Position numbers and translations under genes: made by a program. From Notamacropus eugenii (Eukaryota; Chordata; Mammalia; Diprotodontia; Macropodidae): DNA of 64,000 bases. Positions 41,001 to 50,806 of this stretch are shown piece after piece. Where the stretch lies: the NCBI RefSeq assembly GCF_028372415.1, contig NC_092876.1, forward strand, positions 59,916,385 through 59,980,384, given 5' to 3'. The notes beneath the pieces were generated by a model that did no database searches, was not told where the DNA came from, and saw only the letters and a list, made by a program, of their open reading frames with translations. Numbering within the stretch: the first letter of the stretch is position 1; each line of letters opens with the position of its first letter.

Positions 41001-44000
41001 TTGCCTTCAATTCCACCTTTTTTGGTCTTTTGCCCCTTCAACCTTCAATCTCCTACATATTAATGCCTTCTCTTCTAAGGTCCCTTTTCATTTTGGCTTT
41101 GTAAGTAGGCAGGTGTAAGTAGGTGTCATGGTGGATAGAGTTCTGGGTCTAGAGTCAGGAAGACTAGAATTCAAATTCAGCCTCAGGCGCTTACTAGCTC
41201 TGTGATTCTGACTAGCTGTGTGACTTAGTCTCTGTCACAATTTTCTTAAAATATAAGATGGGGATATACTAGTATCTATCTCCTTGGATTATGGGGGGCA
41301 GCTAGGTGGCACTGTGGGTAGAATGTTAGGCCTGGAGTCAGGAAGTCATGAATTCAAATCCAGCCTCAGACACTTACTAGCTGTGTGACCCTGGGCAAGT
41401 CACTTCACCCTGTTTGCCTTAGTTTCCTTACTTCCTCAAATGAGCTGGAGAAGGAAATGGCAAATTGTATCTTTGCCAAGTAAACTCCAAATAGAGACCC
41501 AGTTGACTGAAAGGAGTCAACAACAATTTAGGATTGTTGCTGATAAAAGTGTTTACTTAGCATTTCCTTGGTAGGTACTTAATAATGCTTGTTTTCTTTG
41601 ATGTATTGTGTTAAGTACAAAGCTGTTTCCCCCATTAGAAGGTAAGCTCCTTGAACACAGGAATTCTTTTTCCTTTTTCTTTGTATAATCAGCAATGTCC
41701 ACAGTGCCCAGAACATAGAAAATGCTTAATAAAAACTCATTGGTGTATTGATTGACTAAAGTCTCTTCCAGCTCTGACATTATATGTTCTAAAAGTCAGT
41801 GCTGATTCATCTTTTTACATTTGGGAAAATAGACAGAGAGGTTAATAGTCCGAGTTACTGGTAGAACTATCCACTGTCCATAAGCCAATTGACTGGATTA
41901 TCTGCTGATTTCTACTTTAGGGCTTTCCCTGAAGCATAGCTCTTATGTGCTCGCTCCCTCTCCATCTCCCTTTCCCTCTCCCTTTCTGTCTCTGTCCCTC
42001 TCTCCCTTTCCCTCTCCCTCTCCCTCATCCTCTCACCATGTTCCTCTCGCTGTCCCTGTCCCTCTTCCTTTCCCTGTCCCTTTCCCTCTCCCTCTCTATT
42101 TCTCCATTTGTGTCTCTGTTTCTGCATCCATCTCATTGTTTCTCTGTGTCTTTGTCTCTCTCTGTCATAGCAGAGGGCAATAGCACCTGAAGAGCATACA
42201 GTGCCTTGGCTGCTCTCGTTTAGGGTGAAGAAAGAGGAAAGGTTACCGATCTGTGGCATCCACGGGCTTTGCAGCGCCTCCCCAGCCACAGTGGCAGCCA
42301 TAACTGATGTAATTAGTGATTGGTTTCCCAGTCATATTCTTGATCATATTTTGCAACTGGAACATATCTCCCTTGGAAGGAGAAATCAGTCCTTCAGAAA
42401 GAGAGGGTCTGGTTAGGAAGGAGACCTCAATAAGCTAGGCTGAGTAGCCCCTCCCTCCCCTGGGCTCCCCATCATCCTCATCTCTACTGACTCTCCAATA
42501 TAGACTTGAAGGCTCCTGACCTGATCCCAATACAAGACTTCTTGGGACCAGCTCTTCCCCTCTTGCCCTCCTCCTACTTCCCAGAATGTTCCTTCCCTCT
42601 TTTAAAACCTCACCACCTCTAGGAATTTTTCCCTGATAACCTCATCCTCAAGTCTTAGCTATTCAACCTCTTAGAGCAGGAGTGGGGAACCTGTAGCATC
42701 GAGGCCACAAGTGGTCCCCTAGGCCCTCAACTTCCTAGGCCCTTTAACTGAATCTAAACTTCACAGAACAAATCTCTTTAATAAAAGGATTTGTTCTGTA
42801 AAACTTGAACTCAGTCAAAAGGCCACAACTAAGGACCTAGAAGGCCATATGTGACCTCAAGGGTACAGGTTCCCCGCCCCTGTCAGAGCTCTGGAAACCT
42901 GTTTGCACCATTCTAGTGAATTGTTGTTCTGCACTTACTAGTGGATGCATTTATTTCAGCTGGCTCTTGACTCCTCTCTGTGTCCTTCTCTGTCTCTGTC
43001 TCTGTCTTCTCTCCCACTAGGCTGGGACCTCCTCATTCAAAGTCACAAATAATATCTCCAGGTCCTAGAAAGGGCCTTTAATTGATGGTATTGCTTGAGC
43101 AAAGAACTTCCCCAGCAGCAAGGCAGGAAGGGACTTTATATCATTGAATGTCAGAGTTGGAAAGTCCCTTAGAACACAGAATGTCAGAGTTAAGAGAACC
43201 CTTAGAACGGAGAATGTCAGAGCTATGGAATTGGAAAACAGACTAAGTTGAAAGGGAACCTAGAACATAGAATATCAGGACTGTTAAGAGAACTTAGAGC
43301 ATAGAGAACATCAGACATGGAAGAGAATTTAGAATATCGAAGTAAGAAGAAGACAGAACATGTACATAGGACAGGAACTTAGAGCTTTGGATTCCAAAGC
43401 TGGAAGAGGGGAGCAAGTGAGTGGAAAAAGAAAAGACAAATAAACAGTTCTGGGTCCCTACATAAGACAAATCATTGAGTCAGCCTGTTCTGTTCTCCTC
43501 AGGAAAATAAAATTGATGAGATTTTTGCTTGAGGTTTCTACAAAAAGCCTGACTGAATGAATGAAAACCAAGTAGGGGAGGGGGGGAAGGTCTGTGTGAA
43601 GCAGACTGCCTCAGACAGCTCACTCCTCCATGCCCACCATGACAGAAAGAGGGTCTCCAAGGGCATGAAAAGACTTTGAAGATGCTTAGAAGAGCAAGGG
43701 ATTTTAAGATAGCAAACCTTGGATTTGACTTCTCACTCTGATATTTACAATCTGTTGGGTAAGCCACATCCCCTCCCTAGGTCTCAGTTTCTTTCTTTGT
43801 AAAGTGAAGAGGTTAGATTGGGTGATCTGTGAGTTCTTTTCTGATTCTAAATCCTATGGCCATGATCAGTATTGTCAGTACCAGAAGGGTCGGTAAAGCA
43901 GCCTGATAGGCTGTCCAATATCCATGGTACCCTTTTGTGAACAATCCTGGAACAGCACCAGTTTGGGAATATGAGCGCCATTACCCATTCTTCTGTGATG

Positions 44001-44478
44001 AGCTCAGCCCAAGCATGTTCCTGTCTTGTTGTAATGGTCAGTATAGTGTCATAGACCAAATTCTATTGCCACTTGTTCCACTGACTCTCTATGTGACCTT
44101 GGTCAAGTCAGTTCCCCTCTTTGAGCCTCAGTTTCCTCACATGTCAGTGGAAGGTTTGGATGAAATGATCTCTAAGTGTCCTTCCTATACTAACATTTTT
44201 GTTCTAAGACCCCTCTTGGCCCTTACATTCAGTGTTCTAAGGTCCCTCCTGGTGCTGGTCACCACTTGACTGGAGTTTCTTCACTCAGACCCTAGTTTAG
44301 ACAAAAGTACTAGAAAGGCCCATGCTAATCTTGGAGGACCCCCAGGAAGGCAGGGGTGGTGAGGGTGGTGGGGCGTGGCAGTAGTGGGGGGTGTGTGGGG
44401 AGTGGGATGGTCCTCTTCAAACCTACCAAAAGTGATCCACACAGCCAGGCCCAGCAGCAGCAGCAGCAGCAGCCTCAT
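34853..44478 (-). CDS. Gene 2: group II secreted phospholipase A2 paralogue
   Basis: Minus-strand coding exons 44478-44427, 42391-42247, 38996-38890 and 35019-34853 join in frame (phases 1, 2, 1) to 156 residues. The signal peptide starts MR followed by seven Leu; the mature chain probably begins DMFQLQNM. The calcium loop [13 protein letters not shown] keeps Gly30, Gly32 and Gly33 but has Ala-Ala in place of Arg/Lys-Gly. CCHAHDCCY carries His48 and Asp49; CECDK carries Asp99. All 14 group II cysteines are present plus one more in HPCHCRG just before Cys126, an odd total of 15. Its sequence mixes PLA2G2A, 2D and 2E features, so I give no symbol. Being next to gene 3 on the same strand suggests a local duplication. 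No lesions are seen. It should be a secreted Ca2+-dependent lipase. Confidence 0.88.
35335..35495 (+). repeat. CORE-SINE, well preserved
   Basis: TTAGGTGATGCAGTGGATAG head, CCTGGAGTCAGGAGGACCTG and ACACTTACTAGCTATGTGACC body, then an A7 run. This is the clearest marsupial tRNA-type SINE in the window. Confidence 0.9.
35960..37275 (+). mobile_element. L1 LINE, plus strand, 5'-truncated, in gene 2 intron 3
   Basis: Carries the 3' part of ORF2 (CACAAACAAAACCAATGCAAC, AATAAATGGTCAAAGGATATG, CATACCCTTTGATCCAGCAATA) and the 3' UTR, ending in ATTGGAAAAAATAAAATAC and an A run. Stops and frameshifts interrupt ORF2. It is antisense to gene 2. Confidence 0.85.
37310..37560 (-). repeat. CORE-SINE, minus strand
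   Basis: TCATGTCCAACTCTTCATGACC, GGTTTTCTTGGCAAAGATATTGG, AGGAAACTGAGGCAAACTAGG and ATCCACTGTACTATGTAGCTG give the antisense SINE, followed at 37570-37605 by an L2-like GGTGCTTAATAAATT. Confidence 0.82.
37678..37752. repeat. (ATCC)n microsatellite
   Basis: CATC/ATCC units with two short deletions. Confidence 0.97.
38165..38465. repeat. GAT/GGT-rich imperfect triplet tract
   Basis: About 300 bases rich in GGTGATGG, GATGAT and GGTAATGG. Triplet periodicity keeps frames of about 90-120 residues open on both strands (Asp/Gly-rich one way, Ile/Thr-rich the other). It lies in intron 3 of gene 2, about 420 bases past exon 3. Confidence 0.85.
38890..38996 (-). CDS. Gene 2 exon 3: active-site helix
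   Basis: 107 bases between acceptor TTCCAG and donor GTGAGT encode [17 protein letters not shown] through GNILC, with His48, Asp49, Cys50, Cys51, Tyr52, Cys61 and Cys84 all present. Confidence 0.9.
39060..39600. repeat. Decayed minisatellite in gene 2 intron 2
   Basis: Variants of CCCATCCCTGAYACTTAGC recur about every 25-35 bases for roughly 540 bases, for example TCCCCATCCCTGAAACTTAGC, CATCCCCAACACTTAGCC and TCCCAGCACTTAGCTCCCATC. I could not fix one period. Confidence 0.6.
39780..39905 (+). repeat. Old interspersed repeat (GGGGATACAAAGAAAGGCAAAAA family)
   Basis: TTTGCCAGGCATAGTGCTAAACAC then TGGGGATACAAAGAAAGGC is the 5' part of the ancient repeat seen at length at 55780-56520. Confidence 0.5.
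40085..40350 (-). repeat. 33-bp minisatellite, inverted orientation
   Basis: Reads GTTCTAAGGT, CCTTCCAGCT and CTGACATTCTAT, the reverse complement of the 33-bp unit. Two starts at 40162 and 40195 are exactly 33 apart; others have drifted to about 31. Confidence 0.8.
40390..41100 (+). repeat. L2-type LINE fragment
   Basis: ACACATCAATCACTTGTCAATC, GGCTCTTATCACTTCTTGCC, AATTAGTCTTCCTGCCTC and AACTCCAGTGGCTCCCCATC follow the L2 3' ORF2 region on the plus strand. Confidence 0.7.
41105..41275 (+). repeat. CORE-SINE
   Basis: GTGTCATGGTGGATAGAGTTC head, AGAGTCAGGAAGACTAG and AGGCGCTTACTAGCTCTGTG body. Confidence 0.8.
41290..41530 (+). repeat. CORE-SINE, full 3' half
   Basis: GGGGCAGCTAGGTGGCACTG head, GACACTTACTAGCTGTGTGACC body, GGAGAAGGAAATGGCAAATTG and AACTCCAAATAGAGACC tail. 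A single inverted 33-bp minisatellite unit follows at 41757-41795. Confidence 0.88.
41635..41755 (+). repeat. L2 LINE 3' end
   Basis: AGAAGGTAAGCTCCTTGAACAC, CACAGTGCCCAGAACATAG and AATGCTTAATAAAAACTC form the L2 terminus. Confidence 0.65.
41940..42165. repeat. (CCCTCT)n-rich polypyrimidine tract
   Basis: CCCTCTCC and TCTCTGTC units downstream (in the gene 2 direction) of exon 2; it starts about 80 bases past the donor. The apparent Ser/Pro and Arg/Glu frames are artefacts. Confidence 0.95.
42247..42391 (-). CDS. Gene 2 exon 2: mature N-terminus and calcium loop
   Basis: 145 bases between acceptor CTTTCTGAAG and donor GTAACC. The acceptor is the only nearby AG that keeps phase 1; a closer AAG at 42376 would be out of phase. 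It encodes [27 protein letters not shown] and ends in a split Arg codon. Confidence 0.83.
42677..42882. mobile_element. hAT (Charlie-like) MITE, second copy
   Basis: Starts CAGGAGTGGGGAACCTG and ends CAGGTTCCCCGCCCCTG, imperfect terminal inverted repeats. Its interior (AATAAAAGGATTTGTTCTGT then AAAACTTG) is near-identical to the copy at 2539. Flanks TCTTAGAG and TCAGAGCT do not form a clean 8-bp duplication. Confidence 0.8.
43125..43345 (+). repeat. 33-bp minisatellite, eroded
   Basis: Unit starts at 43170 and 43203 are 33 apart; later copies have diverged. It lies in gene 2 intron 1. Confidence 0.8.
44165..44262 (-). repeat. 33-bp minisatellite, inverted orientation
   Basis: Three diverged units around TTGTTCTAAGACCCCTC and CAGTGTTCTAAGGTCCCTCC, about 165 bases beyond the gene 2 exon 1 donor. 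Confidence 0.65.
44427..44478 (-). CDS. Gene 2 exon 1: signal peptide with poly-leucine run
   Basis: Encodes [17 protein letters not shown] and one base of a split Gly, then donor GTAGGT. The seven Leu codons are all CTG, a perfect (CTG)7 run (CAG on the plus strand). An in-frame reading continues past the donor, but exon 2 and the phase support splicing here. Confidence 0.85.
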
Positions 44479-44575
44479 CTTTGAGGTTGATCTGAAGGGG
44501 GCTCCTTGTCCTTGTCCAAAGTCAGGCCCCATTGAAGGCTGCAGAATTTGGATCTGTCTGGGAGGCAAGGCTGAA

Positions 44576-44581
44576 TTTATA
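44576..44581 (-). promoter_or_regulatory. TATA box of gene 2
   Basis: The minus strand reads ACTATAAATTC, an exact TATAAA about 98 bases above the start codon. Transcription would start near 44545-44552, giving a short 5' leader continuous with exon 1. This suggests that, as in PLA2G2D, the first exon carries the start codon. Confidence 0.6.
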
Positions 44582-44914
44582 GTTTAGGTGCAAAGAGTAT
44601 TCTGGTGAAGTGAATGTGACCTTTCATACCAGCTTAAATGAGATTAGATAGTGCTTAAAGCTAGGGGACTCCTAGCTCAGGTCATCTCTAAGATAAAAGG
44701 CAAATCCCTCTGTCTGACATTCACATCTTGCTCCAGACGGTTTTTTCACATTTCACATTTTCCTCTATGTCCCTTCAAATTGTTGTGGCCTGTCTCTATG
44801 TCTTTGCCCATGTTGTTCCCTGTTTCTGTAATGAATACTGTTTTTTCTTCTTGACTCCTTAGAATCCCTAGAATTTCAAGTATGCTACCTTCTACATGAG
44901 CTAGCTTGGTGTGT

Positions 44915-44965
44915 ACACACTCACCCACCCACACACCCAAACATACACTCACACACACATGCATA
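44915..44965. repeat. CA-rich simple repeat
   Basis: Imperfect ACAC/ACTC/ACCC tract upstream of the gene 2 promoter. Confidence 0.85.
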
Positions 44966-44974
44966 ATATAAATG

Positions 44975-45420
44975 TAATTTTTTAATTTTCAAGAATTTGT
45001 TTTATTTTTCATTTATAGAATAAAACAATCATTTCTATAACATAGTAGAATAAAAAATGATTACACAAGAAACTGTAAATCTGCTATGCACAGTTTGTTA
45101 TTCTTTTCAAATATACAACAAAATTATCATGTAAATTTCCTTTTTCCTTCCCTCCTCTCCCCAAGAGATAGCAAACTTATACACATTTATACGCTTATAC
45201 ATATATTTTCCAATGAATATTCATTGGAATTAACCCAGTGATGAAATCTATAAATCCATGGGTGAAATATGAAATGAACAAAAATTCATCCAGAGAATGC
45301 ATGAATAAAAACTAATGGATGAAACAGGTCTATGTGAAGCAGGCTGTCTCTGTGCATGAACGGATACATATATATTTTTTTTTCTAATTTACTTTTTTGT
45401 ATAAATGTTGTTCCCTTTCC
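44975..45420. other. AT-rich, probable old LINE debris
   Basis: Resembles antisense L1 3' UTR (TTTTTCATTTATAGAATAAAAC, TTCCTTCCCTCCTCTCCCC) but too diverged for a firm call. No coding support. Confidence 0.35.
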
Positions 45421-45544
45421 GCCTTCTCCTCCCATCCTCCACCCCCACCCACAATCTTCCTGACTCTTTGTCTAGCCCTCTACCTACCATGCCATACTAG
45501 GAAACTGGGAGTTTTGTAGTCCCAAAGACCATTGCCTGAGGAAC

Positions 45545-45640
45545 TTGAGATTTCTTTGTATTTGTATCCCCGGTGCCTAGCACAGTGTCTGGCATATGGT
45601 GCTTACTAAATGCTTGTTGATTGGTTGATTGATTAATTGA
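45545..45640 (+). repeat. L2 LINE 3' end
   Basis: GTGCCTAGCACAGTGTCTGGC and GGTGCTTACTAAATGCTTGTTG form the L2 terminus. Confidence 0.65.
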
Positions 45641-45644
45641 TTGG

Positions 45645-46795
45645 TCCTCTGAAGGGAAGAGAGGTAAGAGCCCCTACCACCATTCCTGTTTGACCAGACT
45701 ATGGCAGGATCATAGAATTTAAAGTGCAAAGAGTCAGAGGACCTGGGTTAGAAATTTGACTTTACTACTTATTATCATTGCCATCATGGATAAGTTACCT
45801 GCCTTCTCTAGGCTTCAGTGAGGTTCTGGAAAGAAGGCTGGAGGGAACAGAACTGGATAATCAAAGTGAGATCTTTACTGGTTGAGAATTCCTAGGGGTG
45901 AAATGTTTGGGGCCAGAAATTCTAGGCAGCTCTGTGCTCTCCAAGAGAAGGATAGTGGGTGGGGGCTGATAAGCTGCTAAAACTTCTGTTCTCTAAATCA
46001 GCCCCTGCCTTTGGCAAATACAGCATTATCTATCTCAAATAGCTGGGGAAAGTCAAACAGGAAGGGGGAGATCAGGCCCTCTTCATTCCCAAACTCCTTA
46101 TTCTGGGGTTCGAGTAAAAGGAGGAAGGGGAAGGCAGTGCATTAATGTAATGCTCAGCAATGATAAGCCTTCAACCTCACAGGCTTGTAGAATTTAGAGC
46201 TAAGGTATTACCTAGCTCCTTGATCCTAGCCCAACCCTCTCATCTTGCAGGGGAGGAAACTGAGACCCAGAAAGGAGAAATATGTTCAATCAAGGTCTCA
46301 TGGGAAGTAGATAACAGAGCTTGGTTTCAAATATCTTTTGACTTCCAACCCAAAGCTCTTTTGGCTACACTGACCATGTTGTTTTCAAAGAAGGCATAAA
46401 TTCACTGAAACCCCTGAGGTTGTATAATACCCCCAAGAAGTCTCTCTGCTCAAGTAAAGTAGTAATAATGGAGATCTCCTTGAAGGAATTCAAGCAGCGG
46501 CAGTATGAGAGTGTATCAGAAAAGATGCTAATAAAGTATAAATAAAAACTACCAGATTGGGAGCCAGAGGATCACCTGTGTGATCTTGGCCAATCAATTC
46601 AGTTCCCTGGGACTTAGGTTCTCTCCTTCTAACTCTAAATCAAAGGCTCCTTCCCACTCTGAGACTCTATGAAGTAAAAGATCACAATAGTTGGAGGGAT
46701 ATTCAGTGTTCATGGATGGGACAGCTTAAACACAATAAAAATGACCATATTTGGGATTACTAAAGTTGCGATCATCAAACTAGCACTTTGTTTCT
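45645..46795. other. Between genes 2 and 3; MIR debris and unassigned DNA
   Basis: A plus-strand MIR-like piece lies near 45710-45830 and a minus-strand one near 46175-46380 (GGGGAGGAAACTGAGACCCAG). The stretch 45900-46160 looks unique. No exon seen. Confidence 0.45.
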
Positions 46796-46960
46796 TCTTA
46801 ATTTTTATTGGTATCTTCTGTTTTTACATAACCTTCTTTCCCTAATATTTACCTTCTCCCTGACTGTCCCCCCATCCATCCTCTGAAACAAATAATTTTT
46901 TAAAATAAAAAAAATAGTTCAGTAAATCTAATCACCATATCAATTCCATATCCATAGACC
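46795..46960 (-). repeat. L1 3' UTR fragment, minus strand
   Basis: TTTTTATTGGTATCTTCTG, CATAACCTTCTTTCCC and CCCCCCATCCATCCTCTGAAAC match antisense marsupial L1 3' sequence, as at 60835. Confidence 0.5.
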
Positions 46961-47059
46961 TTGCTTCAGCATAGAAGAGATACTTTTTTTTTCTCAATGA
47001 ACATAATATGGAAAAAACAAATAGTTTATAATATCAGGGCATACTTCTGGGGAGAGGAA

Positions 47060-47315
47060 GGGGACAAGCATTTAATAAATGCTTACTCTGTCCTAGGCAC
47101 CGTGCTAAATGCTCTACAAACACTATCTCATTGGGTTCTCACAACAACCTTGGGAGAAAAGCATAATTATTATTCTTGTTTTATAGTTGAGGAAACTGAG
47201 GCAAACACAGGTAAAATGACTTGTCCAGGGTCACACAGCTGGAGAGTGTCTGAGATTGGATTTGAACTCCTGTCTTCCTGACTCTTGGGTCATCCAGTGT
47301 GCCACCTAGCTGATG
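47060..47315 (-). repeat. MIR-type SINE, minus strand
   Basis: CTCTGTCCTAGGCACCGTGC, GTTGAGGAAACTGAGGCAAAC, GGGTCACACAGCTGGAGAG and GTGCCACCTAGCTGA. Confidence 0.78.
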
Positions 47316-47860
47316 GTGAACTCACCTCCTAAATCTGAAAGCATTGTAAAGAGGTTCTCCTCAGAACTAGCTGGTCCTGGATACACACCCAAAAAATAAT
47401 AGCAAAGCAGTCTCCCAAGGGAAGGGCCTTGACTTCCCAGAAATGTTAGAGCCAGGGGCCTAGCTGGCAGTGCTGAATGAGCTGCCATGGCGGGAGGGGA
47501 AGGGACCACTTTTTTTCTCACTTGGCTGCTATCCAAAATGTGGGCTCTGCTGAGAGTCTCCTCTAGTGCCCAACCTGGAGTGCCCTGAAGCCAACTGTGC
47601 TGGCCTGGTACCCTGATGACTAGGGGAGGAAGGGCCCGTGGGAGCTTCTTGGAGGCCTTCCTCTGATCCAAGGCTGAGAAATTCTCTGATAGGGTTGTAA
47701 TGTGCCCAACAACCCTTTCTAGGCAAATGCCATGGGTGTCAGACAGGGCTATGACTCACTTGCAATCAAGGGCTTTTACTCTGTCTGAAGTTAGCCTCAG
47801 GGTCCTACCAGGACAGATGCATAGAAATTCTACATAGATTCCGGGAACTGATTATGAATC
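47316..47860. other. Unassigned single-copy-looking sequence
   Basis: GC-richer than its neighbours with no repeat recognised. The minus strand has two overlapping frames of 121 and 65 residues and a good donor match (TTAGGAG/GTGAGT near 47325-47335). There is no homology to a known protein, so I do not call a gene. Confidence 0.35.
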
Positions 47861-47864
47861 CTCA

Positions 47865-48115
47865 ACAAGCATTCCCAAAATTCCTAACTCTATGTCAGGC
47901 CTGTAGCACTGGTGATAAAGAAGGAAGGCAAAAACCAGTTTTTGCCCTCAAGGAGCACATAATCTGATGGGGAAGATGACATATCTATGGATAGGTGCAT
48001 TCAAAATACATGCAGGATAACTAGAAAATAACTTTAGAGGGGAAGGCTCTTGAAACTAGGGGGATTGGGAAAAGTCTTTTTCAGCAAGAGCTGAGTTTTG
48101 AAGGAAGCCAAGGAA
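47865..48115 (+). repeat. Old interspersed repeat (55780 family)
   Basis: GCCCTCAAGGAGCACATAATC, ATGCAGGATAACTAGAAAATAAC and GAGTTTTGAAGGAAGCCAAG are colinear with the long copy at 55780-56520. Confidence 0.5.
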
Positions 48116-48117
48116 AC

Positions 48118-48385
48118 AAGACAGCTAGGTAGCTCAGTGGATAGAGTACTGGACTTGGAGTCAGGAAGACCTGAATTCAAATCCAGTCTCAGACACTTAC
48201 TAGCTGCGTCACCCCGGACAAGTAACTTACCCCAATTTACCTCAGTTCCTCATCTGTAAAGTGAGTTTGAGAAGGAAATGTTAAATGGCTGAATAAAATT
48301 TTAGAAATGGTATCTTTGCCAAGAAAACCCCAAATGGGGCCACGAAGAGTTCAGCAAAAGGGAAAAACAACTGAATGACGATAAA
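48118..48385 (+). repeat. CORE-SINE
   Basis: ACAGCTAGGTAGCTCAGTGG head, CAGACACTTACTAGCTGCGTC body, CCAAGAAAACCCCAAATGGGG tail. Nearly full-length. Confidence 0.88.
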
Positions 48386-48389
48386 ATGA

Positions 48390-49500
48390 GAGCATGAAAG
48401 GCAGAAGTTTGGGAAAACAAGGTGGTGGCTATGTAAGTAGGGGAATGAGTGTGAGCAAGAATTCTTTGACTTTCTTTCCTTTGTCATTCTCTCCTTGTCC
48501 CAAGAACTTTGTTAAAATCTAGGGATACAAATGCAAAAGTAAAGACAGTTCTTGGCCCGAAGGAGTTTATAATCTAGGGGGAAATAGCTCACATTAAAGA
48601 GAGGCGAGAACTTTGATCTGGAAAAATACAGGAACGTAGAACGGAGCTATGAAGCAGTAGATTGACACGCCCCATCCAGGAATCATGGGACTGATCCTAC
48701 TATGGTTCATGCCTCCAGAACGGGAGAGGGTCAAGGAAGAGGTTGTGGAGTGTGTTGTAGATGAAACAAGCAGGAGAGGAGAGAGAACATAGTGCAAGAT
48801 TGTCAGGGATTTCTCAAAATGGTCTTCCTGGGGGAATCGGGAGAGTGGGGCTCCAGAATGAACCTTCTCAAGGTATTGGATATGGTGAGTCAGAGGCTGT
48901 GGAGGAGATGGCCTTACAGGAGAGAGTGATGGAGAAGAAGCCATGCATATAGAAAACACCAAGCTTTGGCAACTGATTGTGTATATGAGATGAATAGAAA
49001 TTAAAAATGAAGGATTACATGGAAGTTGTGATAGAGATGGGTTGGTGGGGGGTGGTGAGGATCTTGTTGCTAGAGAGGAAATGTGGTATGGTAAAAAAGA
49101 GCACTGACTCTGGAGTCTTTCATTAACTGAGTTCAAATCTTACCTCTAACAGCAAAGACAAATCATTGATCTCTGAATCACTCCATCTCTTGTAGGGGAG
49201 ATAAAAACACCAATAGTAACTTAGCTGTCTTCCAGCATCAAAAGAGAATCTGCAAATCATCTTATAAATTCTTGAAACCCTATTCCCCTTCCACTGCCCC
49301 TATTTCCCATCAACTACCCTGCTTCTGGAATTCTGTGGAATTCTCCAACATCTTTCTTCCTCAGGAAACTCGTCATTGGGAAATATCCTTACATAGCCCT
49401 TCACATCTCATCAGGACCCACTCCCCCATCTTGGACCCTCTGACTGGAGGGCAGGACCATGGGTTCCAGGGTCTCTCTTTAAAGAGAGGGTTCATTCTTA
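48390..49500. other. Between genes 2 and 3; unassigned with repeat debris
   Basis: 48505-48600 resembles the 55780 repeat family and 49070-49150 a SINE fragment. A minus-strand 180-residue Ser/Pro-rich frame (49136-48594) overlaps this debris and has no homology or codon bias I can support. Confidence 0.4.
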
Positions 49501-49504
49501 AGAA

Positions 49505-49625
49505 GTAAGGAAGATACAGGAGGGAGGAAAAGAATTTGGAGCTCAAAGTTTTAAAAAAAATGAATGTTAATTATTTTCTTAAAAATATAATTGGGAGATA
49601 TTTAGCAAAATAAAAAAATATTTAA
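49505..49625 (+). mobile_element. L1 3' end, severely 5'-truncated
   Basis: GAGGAAAAGAATTTGGAGCTC, AATGAATGTTAATTATTTTC and TTGGGAGATATTTAGCAAAA then an A run match the L1 3' UTR at 37160-37270. Confidence 0.7.
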
Positions 49626-49789
49626 AATGATAAAAGAGGGGCAAAGCACAGTTCCCTCACCCCACCCCATTTCCACCAGCTACATTGATTCCGAACTGCT
49701 CTGGAGCACTCCAACATGCCTTCCTTCTTCAGGAAGCTCATCTCCTCTACTCCTTTCCCTTCTCAGCTTCTTTTTATGTCTTGTCTTCC

Positions 49790-49940
49790 CCATTAGATTG
49801 GAAGCTCTTTGAGGACAGGGACTGTCTTTGTTTTTTGAGGGGAGGTTTTTTTGGTGTGTGTGTGCATATGTGTATTTGCATCTCCACCATTCTTAGTATA
49901 GGACTCGGCACTTAATAAATGTTTATTGACTGTTGATTAG
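49790..49940 (+). repeat. L2 LINE 3' end
   Basis: GATTGGAAGCTCTTTGAGGAC, GGACTCGGCACTTAATAAATG and a short GT tract. Confidence 0.65.
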
Positions 49941-50284
49941 CTATCATTATTACAAGGTGTCTTGTAGAGTTGGGAGGAATCATGACTTTGCGGGGGTTGG
50001 TGGGGGCACTTGAACTATGGGGAAGTGGTCTAGCCTAGTATGTCTGTTTACCCCCTCCCCATTATCTGCACCTAGGAAGCATAAGGGGGGGCTGCTTCTA
50101 GAGCCCAGGAGGGAGGAGGCACAGGCTTCAGTATAAGATGTGACTATAAAACTACCCATCTAGTGATTCAACAAAGAAGAACTTGTATATCTGACTAATC
50201 ATTGTCCTCCCAGAAAAGTGACCTTGGGTGACCACTCACTTATTCTAAGAAGGTTGCTAGTGCTCAGACTAGATCGTTGATCAT

Positions 50285-50465
50285 AGAAAGCCAGTTCTGG
50301 AAGGACCTTAGCATAGAGAATGTCACAGAATGTCAGAGGGCCCTTAGAACCCAGGATGTCAGGGCTGGGAGGGCCCTTAGAACTCAGGATGTCAGAGCTG
50401 GGAGGGCCCTTAGGACACAGGATGTCAGAGCTGGAAAAAGACTTTGGAAGACAGAGAGAAAGGCT
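50285..50465 (+). repeat. 33-bp minisatellite
   Basis: Unit starts at 50345, 50378 and 50411, exactly 33 apart, with diverged copies on both sides. It ends about 200 bases beyond the gene 3 stop codon. Confidence 0.93.
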
Positions 50466-50663
50466 CTTATAGGATACCCAGAGCTCCATGAAATCTAAGG
50501 AATTTACTGCAGAGACTCCAGTCTATTTGAAGAATGACTGTTCAGAACCAGTGTATAGGCCCTAGAGTTTGTTTTGCTTTTCGTTTTTTCCTCTTTAAAG
50601 CTTTCACAGCAGAGGTGGAACCCCATCCTGGGCTCTCTTCCCACCAGGTATCCAGGTCTCCTT

Positions 50664-50806
50664 CTAGCACTCTGGGTTCTCGTCTTGACAGAGGGCCTTC
50701 CGAAGGAAACGGTAGCTCTTCTGGTAGCTGTCCAGGTTTCGCTTCAGGCAGAGGGCAAGCTCCTTATCACACCTGCAAATCTCCTTTTCATACTGGCTCC
50801 CCCCAT
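50664..50806 (-). CDS. PLA2G2D: Gene 3 terminal exon lacking Cys91
   Basis: 143 bases from acceptor CTATCAG to TAG (plus-strand 50664-50666). It encodes [19 protein letters not shown], so Cys91 is TAT (Tyr), then [13 protein letters not shown] and the C-terminal [10 protein letters not shown] with Cys126 and Cys133. Confidence 0.9.

Noticed and set aside
41912..42301. 129-residue frame antisense to the CT-rich tract near gene 2 exon 2
   Set aside because: Simple-repeat artefact overlapping exon 2 in the wrong frame.
44281..44568. 95-residue frame starting at the gene 2 start codon and reading through the donor
   Set aside because: The donor GTAGGT, the phase match to exon 2 and family structure show that the read-through part is intron.
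48594..49136. 180-residue minus-strand frame, among the longest in the window
   Set aside because: Low-complexity Ser/Pro composition, overlaps repeat debris, no homology recognised.
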